A stretch of 12,628 nt of DNA, taken from contig DAIDOU010000116.1 of assembly GCA_027458945.1 (NCBI GenBank), forward strand, positions 1-12,628. Direction: 5' to 3'. Below, piece after piece: positions 1-6,267 of the stretch. Positions within the stretch are counted from its first letter, which is position 1; each line of letters begins with the position of its first letter. The notes below the pieces were generated by a model. It had not been told where the DNA came from. It saw only the letters and a program-made list of their open reading frames with translations, and ran no database searches. The position numbers were made by a program, and so were the translations under genes. The DNA comes from Acidobacteriota bacterium (lineage in GTDB: Bacteria > Acidobacteriota > Thermoanaerobaculia > Thermoanaerobaculales > Thermoanaerobaculaceae).

Positions 1-847
1 CAAGGCGGAGGAACGTCGGCATCCCCCAGAACACCAGGCTGCCGGGGAACGGCAGCAGGTGGAGGTCGCCTGCAAGGTAGCGGCGGCGCGCGGCCTCGGG
101 GAGCGCCGCGAACGGCCGGAACGTGAGGAGGTAGCGCACACCCGCGAACGGGCCGGCGTCGCCGAGGCTGAGCGGAGCGGCCCACGCCGGCAGCTCCTCG
201 CCCCACGCCGGGCGCGGGTGGTGGGGCCCCGAGGGGAGGATACGGAAGCCGAGCGCTGCCAGCGAGGCAGCGTCGCTAGCCACCTCCCCGAACGCCTCCC
301 GCAACAGGCGGGCGAGGAACGCGATCGCGGCGGCCGCGCCGCCGCTCGACGACGGGGCGAAGCTGTGCCAGAACGCGCGCTCGGGGCCGAGCTCGCTGGA
401 GCCGAGCAGCGTCCAGCGCACCCGCCCCTTGTCGTCCTGCGTGCGCGCGAGCGCGAGCGGCAGCAGCGTCACAAACCTCTCGTGCGCGAGGCGGCCGGCC
501 GCGGCGGCGAGTTCCGGCGGCCAGTACGGGTTGCCGGCGAGGTTGCGGCCGGCGTGGCCGCGGATCAAGTGCTCCTCACGCCCCTGCCCGAGGGGGAGGA
601 GCGAGGCGTACAGCTCGCGCGCGATCTGCTCGAGACCCGGTGCCAGCTCCCACGCCTGCTCGGCCTCGGAGACCCGCCACCCCCACGGGTCCTCCTCGGC
701 GAAGAGATCCGGATCGGGCTCGCCGTACGGCTTGCGCCCGAGCCGCGGCGGCGGCATGAACTCCGAGTAGGCGGGGAGGGGAAACGGCTCCGGCCCGGGT
801 TCCCCGAAGCCGGCGAGCAGCGCCTTCCAGCCGACCGTGTCGCTCAT
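1..847 (-). CDS. Uncharacterised protein, C-terminus beyond window edge
   Basis: Reading leftward from an ATG at 847 there are 282 codons without a stop, so only the N-terminal part is present. The start is supported by a strong Shine-Dalgarno sequence (GGAGGTGG, minus strand of 850-857). The protein begins MSDTVGWKALLAGFGEP and has no signal peptide or membrane segment in the visible part. It is rich in Pro, Trp, Leu and Ala. Notable stretches are a Pro-rich segment near residues 23-45, EEHLIRGHAGRNLAGNPYWP near residues 100-120, and a Ser/Gly-rich SSSGGAAAA near residue 167. I do not recognise a family and assign no function. It is divergent from the isoprenoid operon, about 90 bases away, so the two could share a control region. 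Codon use matches the neighbours, which argues for a real gene rather than a shadow frame. Confidence 0.8.
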   Translation of the reverse strand, partial: MSDTVGWKALLAGFGEPGPEPFPLPAYSEFMPPPRLGRKPYGEPDPDLFAEEDPWGWRVSEAEQAWELAPGLEQIARELYASLLPLGQGREEHLIRGHAGRNLAGNPYWPPELAAAAGRLAHERFVTLLPLALARTQDDKGRVRWTLLGSSELGPERAFWHSFAPSSSGGAAAAIAFLARLLREAFGEVASDAASLAALGFRILPSGPHHPRPAWGEELPAWAAPLSLGDAGPFAGVRYLLTFRPFAALPEAARRRYLAGDLHLLPFPGSLVFWGMPTFLRL

Positions 848-849
848 CG

Positions 850-857
850 CCACCTCC
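850..857 (-). promoter_or_regulatory. Shine-Dalgarno of the leftward gene at 847
   Basis: GGAGGTGG on the minus strand lies just upstream of the ATG and fixes the start of the leftward unknown gene. Confidence 0.75.
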
Positions 858-871
858 AGCGTCGCACTACC

Positions 872-877
872 AGAGTA
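872..877 (-). promoter_or_regulatory. Candidate -10 box for the leftward gene
   Basis: TACTCT on the minus strand fits TAnnnT and would place the transcript start about 18 bases before the ATG at 847, leaving room for its Shine-Dalgarno sequence. No convincing -35 hexamer is visible, so this is tentative. Confidence 0.3.
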
Positions 878-925
878 CAACCGTGCCGCGGCGGTGCGGC
901 TTCCGCGAGGGGCCCGCCGGCGGGC

Positions 926-931
926 TACAAT
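926..931 (+). promoter_or_regulatory. -10 box TACAAT, probable leaderless promoter
   Basis: TACAAT, preceded by GC, ends 6 bases before the GTG start at 938. With the usual 6-7 base distance from -10 box to transcript start, the RNA would begin at or next to the GTG, giving a leaderless message. No Shine-Dalgarno sequence lies between. The same arrangement occurs before 3646 and 7440. Confidence 0.6.
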
Positions 932-937
932 CGCGCC

Positions 938-2032
938 GTGTCGCGCCGGATCCGGATCGCGGGGGGCGGGCTTTCGGGCCTCGCCACCGCCGTGCTGCTC
1001 GCCCGCGACGGGTTCGAGGTCGAGGTCTTCGACCGGCACCGTGGCGGCGGCGGGCGGTTCGGCGGCGGCTGGCAGGTGCTCGAGAACGGCACCGTCGCCA
1101 CCGACGCGCTCGACGAGCTGCGCGGCCTCGGCCTGGAGCCCACGTTTCCCGCGATCGCAGCGCGGCGGGCGCTGTTCCTCGATGCGTTCGGCGGCGTTCA
1201 CGAGGTGGCGAGCGCGGCGCCGTACGCCTACTTCGTCCGCCGCGGCCCCAACGGGAGCCTGGACTCGTGGCTGCGCGGCCTGGCGCTGGCCGCCGGCGTA
1301 ACGCTGCGCGAAGGGGCGGCGGCGCCGGCCGGCGCCGAGGTCGTGGCGACCGGACCGCGGCAGGCCGACGGCGTGGCGCGCGAGCTGGTGTTCCGCTCCG
1401 ACCTCGCCGACACCGTGGCGGTCCTCTTCGACCCGGCGCTCACCCCGACCGGCTACACGTACCTGTTCTGCCTCGGCGGGCACGGGACGTTCGGCGTGGC
1501 ACAGGTGCGGCTGCTTGCCGGGCTGCCGCGGGCGCGCGAGCTGGCGTGGCACCGCTTCCGCGCGGTGCTCGGCGAGTTCGCCGTGCGCGACGAGCGCGAG
1601 CACGGCCAGTTCATGAACTTCTCGCTTCCGCGCCACCTGCGCGCGGCCGACGGGCGCTGGTACGTCGGCGAGGCCGCGGGGGTGCAGGACTTCCTCTTCG
1701 GCCTCGGCAACCGCCTGGCGTTGCGGACGGCTGGCCTCGCGGCGGCCGGCATCGCCGGCGCGTGGGACGCGCCACGGTTCGCGGCGTCGGTGCGGCGGCC
1801 GATGCGCGCCACCGTGGCGACGCGGTTCCTCTACGAGCGGCTCGGGCGGCGGGCGTTCGCCGCGTTCTGCCGGCGCGCCGGCCGCGCCGACTTCCGCGAC
1901 CTGCTGCTGCGGTGGCAGCGGCCCGGGATCGCCGCCGGCGCGGCCGCGCGGCTGGTGATGGCGGCGTGGCGCGAGCGCCGCGGCTGCCGGCACGGCCCGC
2001 TGTGCTCGTGGTGCCGCCGGAGGGAACCGTGA
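938..2032 (+). CDS. FAD-dependent oxidoreductase, geranylgeranyl reductase-like
   Basis: The 364-residue protein opens with a Rossmann dinucleotide-binding motif, RIAGGGLSGLATAVLLARDG (GxGxxG at residues 9-14), followed by an acidic/basic strand end (VEVFDR). Near residue 244 is GEAAGVQDFLFGLGNRLA, the counterpart of the second FAD motif (GDAAG...G.G) of the geranylgeranyl reductase / flavin hydroxylase superfamily. Such enzymes reduce or oxidise isoprenoid chains. The stop overlaps the start of a squalene/phytoene synthase (GTGA), so an isoprenoid substrate is likely; this is inference from context. GTG at 938 is chosen because homology-like sequence starts there and a TACAAT box sits 6 bases upstream; the frame stays open further upstream only opposite the leftward gene. 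An oddity is the Cys-rich tail (C350, H352, C356, C359), which could bind a metal. The substrate and direction of reaction cannot be read from the sequence. Confidence 0.85.
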   Translation: MSRRIRIAGGGLSGLATAVLLARDGFEVEVFDRHRGGGGRFGGGWQVLENGTVATDALDELRGLGLEPTFPAIAARRALFLDAFGGVHEVASAAPYAYFVRRGPNGSLDSWLRGLALAAGVTLREGAAAPAGAEVVATGPRQADGVARELVFRSDLADTVAVLFDPALTPTGYTYLFCLGGHGTFGVAQVRLLAGLPRARELAWHRFRAVLGEFAVRDEREHGQFMNFSLPRHLRAADGRWYVGEAAGVQDFLFGLGNRLALRTAGLAAAGIAGAWDAPRFAASVRRPMRATVATRFLYERLGRRAFAAFCRRAGRADFRDLLLRWQRPGIAAGAAARLVMAAWRERRGCRHGPLCSWCRRREP

Positions 2033-2883
2033 GCGGCCGCGCCCACGTGCGGCGGCTGGCGCACCGCCGTGGCGTCAACTTTTCCCTCGGGTTCCGCCTG
2101 CTGCCGGCCGCCAAGCGCCGGGCGGTGTACGCGGCGTACGCGGCGTGCCGCATCCCCGACGACATCGTGGACGAGGCCGGCCCCGCGGTCGTGCCCGCCG
2201 AGGTGGAGCGCCGCCTCGACGCGTGGCGCGACGAGGTCGAGCGCACCTACGCCGGCTCGCCGGGCACCGTGGCGACGGCCGCGCTCGCCGAGGTGCTGCC
2301 GGAGTTCCCGATCCCGAAGGCGGCCCTCCTCGGGCTCGTCGAGGGGTGCCGGATGGACCTGGAACGGCGCCGCTACCGCACGTTCGCCGACCTCGAGCGC
2401 TACTGCGAGCTCGTCGCGGTGACGATCTCCGACATCTCGCTGGCGATCTTCGGGGCGCTGCGGCCACAGGCGGCCGCGGCCGGGCGCCACCTCGCGATGG
2501 CGCTGCAGCTCACCAACATCGCCCGTGACGTCGGCGAGGACCTCGGGCGCGGCCGGATCTACCTGCCGCAGGACGAGCTCGCGCGCTTCGGCGTCGCCGA
2601 GCCCGACCTCGAGGCGGGGCGCGTCGACACGCGAGCGTACGCCGCGCTGATGGCGTTCGAGTGCGGCCGCGCGCGCGAGCACTTCCGCGCCGCCAACGCG
2701 CTCCCCGCGATGCTGGAGCGCGGCTCGCGCCCGGCCGTGCGGGTCATGGGCGGCGTGTACCGGCGCGTGCTCGACCGCGTCGCGGCCGACCCGGCCGCGG
2801 CGTTCCGCCGCCGGACCGAGCTCCCGCGCCGGCAACGTCTCGCCGCCATCGCCGCCGGCCTCCTCGCCCGCCCGTTCGTGTGA
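2029..2883 (+). CDS. Squalene/phytoene synthase family protein
   Basis: The 284-residue protein has the two Asp-rich Mg-diphosphate-binding motifs of head-to-head prenyl synthases: DDIVDE at residues 44-49 and NIARDVGEDLGRGRIYLP with D167 and D171. It also has the conserved helix RYCELVAVTISD between them. Length is normal for the family (about 280-300). It condenses two farnesyl or geranylgeranyl diphosphates to squalene, a presqualene product or phytoene; motifs alone do not decide which. It starts with GTG overlapping the stop of the flavoprotein gene by 4 bases, with GGAGGG at 2019-2024 as ribosome-binding site, so the two are translationally coupled. No desaturase of the CrtI/HpnE type, cyclase or second synthase is in the window, so the end product (carotenoid, hopanoid or other lipid) is open. 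Confidence 0.93.
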   Translation: MSGRAHVRRLAHRRGVNFSLGFRLLPAAKRRAVYAAYAACRIPDDIVDEAGPAVVPAEVERRLDAWRDEVERTYAGSPGTVATAALAEVLPEFPIPKAALLGLVEGCRMDLERRRYRTFADLERYCELVAVTISDISLAIFGALRPQAAAAGRHLAMALQLTNIARDVGEDLGRGRIYLPQDELARFGVAEPDLEAGRVDTRAYAALMAFECGRAREHFRAANALPAMLERGSRPAVRVMGGVYRRVLDRVAADPAAAFRRRTELPRRQRLAAIAAGLLARPFV

Positions 2884-2892
2884 GCCGGGAAA

Positions 2893-3050
2893 GGGGCTCG
2901 GGGTTCGGGGCTCGGGCTCCGACAGAGGAACGACCATCGGAGGAGCCGAGGAGCACAGGAGCAGGTGAGCAGAGGCAGTGAAGAGTTGAGAGTGAAGGGT
3001 CAAAGGCGACAAGAGGGAAGAAGGAGAGGAAGAGGGGAAGACGGAGACGC
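2893..3050 (+). repeat. Degenerate heptanucleotide repeat tract, purine-rich
   Basis: Directly after the synthase stop come 7-base units GGGGCTC, GGGGTTC, GGGGCTC, GGGCTCC (2893-2920). A purine-rich tract follows in which the 7-base phase is often still visible, clearest at 2977-2997 (AGTGAAG, AGTTGAG, AGTGAAG). The tract contains no plausible gene; short open frames here lack a ribosome-binding site and encode low-complexity Arg/Gly/Glu-rich peptides. I see no rho-independent terminator in it. Confidence 0.6.
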
Positions 3051-3064
3051 GCATCCGCCTTGTC

Positions 3065-3148
3065 TCTCTCGGACCACGGACCACGGACCACGGACCACGG
3101 ACCACGTCTCTCCTGTGCCCGGAGCCCTGTCCCCTGTGCCCTGTCTCT
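3065..3148 (-). repeat. Twelve-unit heptanucleotide array
   Basis: Read on the minus strand this is twelve 7-base units in unbroken phase: AGAGACA, GGGCACA, GGGGACA, GGGCTCC, GGGCACA, GGAGAGA, five identical CGTGGTC copies (plus-strand GACCACG from 3072 to 3106), then CGAGAGA. It begins inside the stop codon of the cytochrome gene (3147-3149) and fills the end of the gap between two convergent genes. The GGGCACA unit recurs inside the DUF58 gene at 9987-9993. Confidence 0.85.
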
Positions 3149-3548
3149 AGGGTTTGGCGCCCTGGATGATCCACTCGCGGACCGTGTCGAGCTCGGCCTG
3201 CGGCAGCTTCTTCGCGCCGAACAGCGTGCGCGGCATGCCGCGTCCCTCGAGGGCGGTGTGGGAGAGCTTGAGCCAGAGGTAGGAGCCGGCCGGATCGCCG
3301 GGCTTGACCAGGTCCATCGTCGGCGACTCCTGGCTCTTGCGTCCGGTGAAATCGCCGTACCCCTTGCCGAGCGAGAGGTCGAGCCCCTTCTTCGGGCTGT
3401 TGCCGCCGTGACAGTTAGCGCACGCCTTGACGAAGATCGGTTCGACGTCCTTCGCGTACGAGAGCGGCGCCTGCGCCCATGCGGCCAGCGTCCACACCCC
3501 GGCGGCGACGAGCGCCGCGACGATCACGACCACGTTCTTGCCGGCCAT
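3147..3548 (-). CDS. Exported monohaem c-type cytochrome
   Basis: The 133-residue protein has an N-terminal signal peptide (Lys at residue 4, hydrophobic core at about 6-24, likely cleavage after AQA at 25-27). A single haem attachment motif CANCHGG follows at residues 43-49. The sequence after it (KKGLDLSLGKG, then KPGDPAGSYLWLKLS and GMPRTLFGAKKLP) resembles planctomycete-type cytochrome c domains, with Met in GMP a candidate distal haem ligand. It would work in the periplasm as an electron carrier; no partner oxidase is in the window. ATG at 3548 is chosen over an in-frame ATG at 3608 because it has GGGAGGA just upstream (minus strand of 3552-3558) and yields a normal signal peptide. It is convergent with the synthase gene and divergent from the tRNA nucleotidyltransferase fusion. 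Confidence 0.9.
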   Translation of the reverse strand: MAGKNVVVIVAALVAAGVWTLAAWAQAPLSYAKDVEPIFVKACANCHGGNSPKKGLDLSLGKGYGDFTGRKSQESPTMDLVKPGDPAGSYLWLKLSHTALEGRGMPRTLFGAKKLPQAELDTVREWIIQGAKP

Positions 3549-3551
3549 GGA

Positions 3552-3558
3552 TCCTCCC
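3552..3558 (-). promoter_or_regulatory. Shine-Dalgarno of the cytochrome gene
   Basis: GGGAGGA on the minus strand, 3 bases before ATG at 3548, decides this start over the upstream in-frame ATG at 3608. Confidence 0.7.
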
Positions 3559-3570
3559 TGCGTTGCCACC

Positions 3571-3576
3571 ATCCTA
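3571..3576 (-). promoter_or_regulatory. Candidate -10 box of the cytochrome gene
   Basis: TAGGAT on the minus strand, in context TGGTAGGAT, fits TAnnnT. It would start a transcript about 16 bases before the ATG, enough to include the Shine-Dalgarno sequence. No clear -35 element is visible. Confidence 0.4.
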
Positions 3577-3633
3577 CCAAGCGGGGGCGCGGCCGTGGTA
3601 TTCCGCACGCGGGATGCGGCGCAAGGCGGGCGC

Positions 3634-3639
3634 TACACT
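3634..3639 (+). promoter_or_regulatory. -10 box TACACT, probable leaderless promoter
   Basis: TACACT, preceded by GC, ends 6 bases before the GTG start at 3646. No Shine-Dalgarno sequence lies between, so the transcript probably begins at the start codon. Same geometry as the boxes before 938 and 7440. Confidence 0.6.
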
Positions 3640-3645
3640 GATTTC

Positions 3646-6267
3646 GTGAAGGTGATCACCACCCACCTCGGCGCCGATTTCGACGCCCTCGGGGCGGTGG
3701 CCGGGGCGCTGCTCCTCGAGCCCGGGTCGCGCGTCGTCTTCCCCGGCTCGCAGGAGGCGGCGGTGCGTCGCTTCCTGACCGCGGAGAAGGTCGAGCTGCC
3801 GGAAGTGCGGGTGCGCGAGTTGCGCCGGGCGCGCATCACCGGCGCGACGGTGGTGGACTGCTCGTCCTGGCGCCGCCTCGGCGAGGTGGGGGAGCTGGTC
3901 GCGGCGTCCGGGTGCCCCGTGCGGGTGATCGACCACCACCCGGAGGGTGCCGGCGCGATCGCGGCGGTCGAGGTGTCGAGCGCCCCGGTGGCCGCGACGT
4001 GCACGGTCGTGGCCGGCGAGCTGCAGCGTCACGGCGTGACACCCGACACCGTGACGGCGTCGCTGATGCTGCTCGGGATCTACGAGGACACCGGCGGGCT
4101 GACGTACGCCGACACGACCGCGGCCGACCTCGCGGCGGCGGCGTGGCTGCTCGGGTGCGGGGCGCGGCTGGAGTGGGTGCGGCGCTACGTCCTCCGCCCG
4201 CTCGAGCCGGCGCAGCTCGAGCTGCTCAACCAGTTCGTCGAGGGGGCGGTCGAGCACCAGGTCGGCGGGGTGCGGGTGGTGATCACGGTCGTCCGCCCGA
4301 GCGAGCAGGTCGAGGAGGCCGCGTACGTGATCCACCGCTACGCCGAGATCTTCGACCTGCCGGTGGTCGTGGCGATCCTCGAGGCGCCGCCGCAGCTCAT
4401 CGTGATCGCGCGCTCGGGCGTCCACGGGGTGGACGCGGGCAAGCTCCTCGCGCCGCTCGGCGGCGGCGGCCACGCGACCGCCGCGGCGGCCCGCCTGCGC
4501 GGGTCGAGCGCCGTCGAGGTGGCGCAGCGGCTGCTCGGAGCGATCGCGGCCGCGGTCGGGTCGCGGACCACCGCCGTCTCGCTGGCAACGCCGTACCTGC
4601 ACACCTGCCCGGCGGCGAGCTCGGTCGCCGAGGCCAAGGAGCGCCTCGTCCGGCTGCGCATCAACGCGATGCCGGTCGAGGACGCCGGCCGGCTCGTCGG
4701 AACCGTTTCCCGCCAGATCCTCGACAGCGCTCTCGCCGGCGGCCTCGGCGAGCGGCCGGTGACGACCGTCATGCGGCCGGGGGTGCCGCAGGTCGGCGCC
4801 GACGCCGCACTCGAGGAGGTCCAGCGGGTGTTCATGGAGGGGCAGGCGCGCTTCGTCGTCGTGGCGCTCCCCTCCGGGTGGGGGATCATCACCCGCATGG
4901 ATCTCTTTCGGCGGCTGTACGAGCGCCAGCTCGCGGAGGGCGCGCGGGTGGACCGGCGCCTGGCGGCGGCGCGGCCGGTGGTGCACGACGTGGGCCGGCG
5001 TCTGCGGCGCGGCATGGAACCGCGCCTGCTCGAGGTCCTCGCGGCCGCCGGCGAGCTGGCGCACGAGTCGGGCGGGCGCGCGTTCCTGGTCGGTGGGGCG
5101 GTCCGGGACGTGCTCCTGGGGCGCGCGCTCGAGGACGTCGACGTGGTGGTCGAAGGGAACGGCGTCGAGCTGGCGCAGCTCCTCGTCGCCCGGTTCGGCG
5201 GGCGCTCGCACCCGCACGAGCCGTTCCTCACGGCCGCCGTTCACCTGGCCGACGGCCTGCGCCTCGACGTCGCCACGGCGCGCACCGAGTTCTACCGCTC
5301 GCCGGCGGCGCTGCCCGAGGTCGAGACCTCGGCGATGCGGCAGGACCTCTACCGCCGTGACTTCACGATCAACGCGATGGCGATCGACCTGACGCCGGGC
5401 CGTTTCGGGGAGCTCCTCGACTTCTTCGGCGGGCGTCGCGACCTTGAACGCCGACAGCTGCGGGTGCTGCACTCGCTCTCGTTCCTTGACGACCCGACAC
5501 GGGCGATCCGGGCGGTGCGCTTCGCCACCCGCCTCGGGTTCGAGATCGCGGCCGAGACGAGGCACCTCGTCCAGGTCGCCGTGCTCGAGGGGGTGTTCAC
5601 CCGTCTCTCGGGGGAGCGGCTGCGCGACGAGATCGCGGAGCTGCTCGAGGAAGGGCACCCGGTCGAGGCGCTCGGGGAACTGGCCGGCCTCGGCGTCTTC
5701 CCGGTCGTGTGCCCCGGGGTCGAGTGGGGCTCCGCGCTGCGCGGCTTCCTGCACGAGGTCGAGACCGTGCTGTCGTGGTCGCAGCTCGAAGAGGTCTACA
5801 CCGGCCCGCGCTGGCTCGTCTTCCTGACGGCGCTGGCCACGCGGGCGGGCGAGGGGGGCGGGCGCGAGCTGGCGGGCCGCCTCGCCCTCTCCGGAAAGGT
5901 CGCGGTTGCGGTGGCGAACGCCCGCCGCCGCACCGAGCAGTTGCTCGCGGCGGTGAGCGGCGCCAGGGCGGCGCCGAGCGAGGTGGTGGCCGCTGTCGAG
6001 CGCACGGAGCCGGCGCTGGTGGTCGTCACGATGGCCGCCGCCGCGGCCGGGGAGCGCCGCCTGTTGCGTCGCGCACTCACCGTGTGGATGAGGGCCCCGG
6101 CGCCGGTCACCGGCGCCGACCTGCTCGCCGCCGGGGTCCGCCCTGGCCCGGCGATCGGAGCCGCCGTGCGGCAGACGCGCGCCGCGGTGCTCGACGGAAC
6201 CGTCGCGCCGGCCGCGGCGCTCGCCCACGCCGTGAAGCTCGCCGGGCGGTTGGGAGGCCGGCCTTGA
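3646..6267 (+). CDS. DHH phosphoesterase-CBS-tRNA nucleotidyltransferase fusion
   Basis: The 873-residue protein joins four parts. A DHH phosphoesterase domain has H7/D11/D13 (HLGADFDALGA), D71, the DHH triad at 96-98 (VIDHHPEG) and D148 (YEDTGG); a DHHA1 domain has GGGGH at 272-276. Two CBS-like repeats span about 311-426. A class II nucleotidyltransferase follows: GGAVRD from 483, catalytic DVD at 497-499, RRDFTINAMA from 570 and DDPTRAIRAVRFATRLGF from 615, then an RNA-binding tail. Proteins with this architecture are known in Aquificae and Deltaproteobacteria; the C-terminal half adds CCA, or only A or CC, to tRNA 3' ends, which the motifs do not distinguish. All catalytic residues expected in both enzymes are present. 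GTG at 3646 is chosen because the DHH motif I starts at once and a TACACT box lies 6 bases upstream. The stop overlaps the next gene by 4 bases. Confidence 0.92.
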   Translation: MKVITTHLGADFDALGAVAGALLLEPGSRVVFPGSQEAAVRRFLTAEKVELPEVRVRELRRARITGATVVDCSSWRRLGEVGELVAASGCPVRVIDHHPEGAGAIAAVEVSSAPVAATCTVVAGELQRHGVTPDTVTASLMLLGIYEDTGGLTYADTTAADLAAAAWLLGCGARLEWVRRYVLRPLEPAQLELLNQFVEGAVEHQVGGVRVVITVVRPSEQVEEAAYVIHRYAEIFDLPVVVAILEAPPQLIVIARSGVHGVDAGKLLAPLGGGGHATAAAARLRGSSAVEVAQRLLGAIAAAVGSRTTAVSLATPYLHTCPAASSVAEAKERLVRLRINAMPVEDAGRLVGTVSRQILDSALAGGLGERPVTTVMRPGVPQVGADAALEEVQRVFMEGQARFVVVALPSGWGIITRMDLFRRLYERQLAEGARVDRRLAAARPVVHDVGRRLRRGMEPRLLEVLAAAGELAHESGGRAFLVGGAVRDVLLGRALEDVDVVVEGNGVELAQLLVARFGGRSHPHEPFLTAAVHLADGLRLDVATARTEFYRSPAALPEVETSAMRQDLYRRDFTINAMAIDLTPGRFGELLDFFGGRRDLERRQLRVLHSLSFLDDPTRAIRAVRFATRLGFEIAAETRHLVQVAVLEGVFTRLSGERLRDEIAELLEEGHPVEALGELAGLGVFPVVCPGVEWGSALRGFLHEVETVLSWSQLEEVYTGPRWLVFLTALATRAGEGGGRELAGRLALSGKVAVAVANARRRTEQLLAAVSGARAAPSEVVAAVERTEPALVVVTMAAAAAGERRLLRRALTVWMRAPAPVTGADLLAAGVRPGPAIGAAVRQTRAAVLDGTVAPAAALAHAVKLAGRLGGRP
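6252..6257 (+). promoter_or_regulatory. Shine-Dalgarno for a TTG start
   Basis: GGGAGG lies 6 bases before TTG at 6264, supporting this rare start codon over the in-frame GTG at 6279. Confidence 0.65.

Noticed and set aside
59..937. Plus-strand open frame that continues into the flavoprotein gene as a long N-terminal extension
   Set aside because: It is the shadow of the leftward gene ending at 847, has low-complexity Arg/Glu/Ala-rich composition, and the flavoprotein fold begins right at GTG 938.
3071..3105. GGACCAC repeats as a CRISPR array
   Set aside because: Units are 7 bases and directly abutting with no spacers.
2884..3146. Rho-independent terminator between the convergent genes
   Set aside because: No strong inverted repeat followed by a T-run is visible on either strand; the G-rich repeats do not form one.
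2965..3150. Small plus-strand open frame in the repeat gap
   Set aside because: It translates heptamer repeats into low-complexity peptide with no start signal.
1831..3174. Minus-strand open frame crossing the repeat gap and the synthase gene
   Set aside because: It reads through heptamer repeats and antisense of the synthase, and overlaps the cytochrome gene; no ribosome-binding site or domain.
3549..3608. Upstream ATG at 3608 as start of the cytochrome
   Set aside because: It would put 20 residues ahead of the signal peptide, lies upstream of the candidate -10 box, and has no ribosome-binding site, whereas ATG 3548 has one.
3574..6228. Minus-strand open frame of 884 codons opposite the tRNA nucleotidyltransferase fusion
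   Set aside because: Composition is Arg/Asp/His-rich without domain motifs, as expected for antisense of GC-rich coding DNA; the plus strand has complete enzyme motifs.
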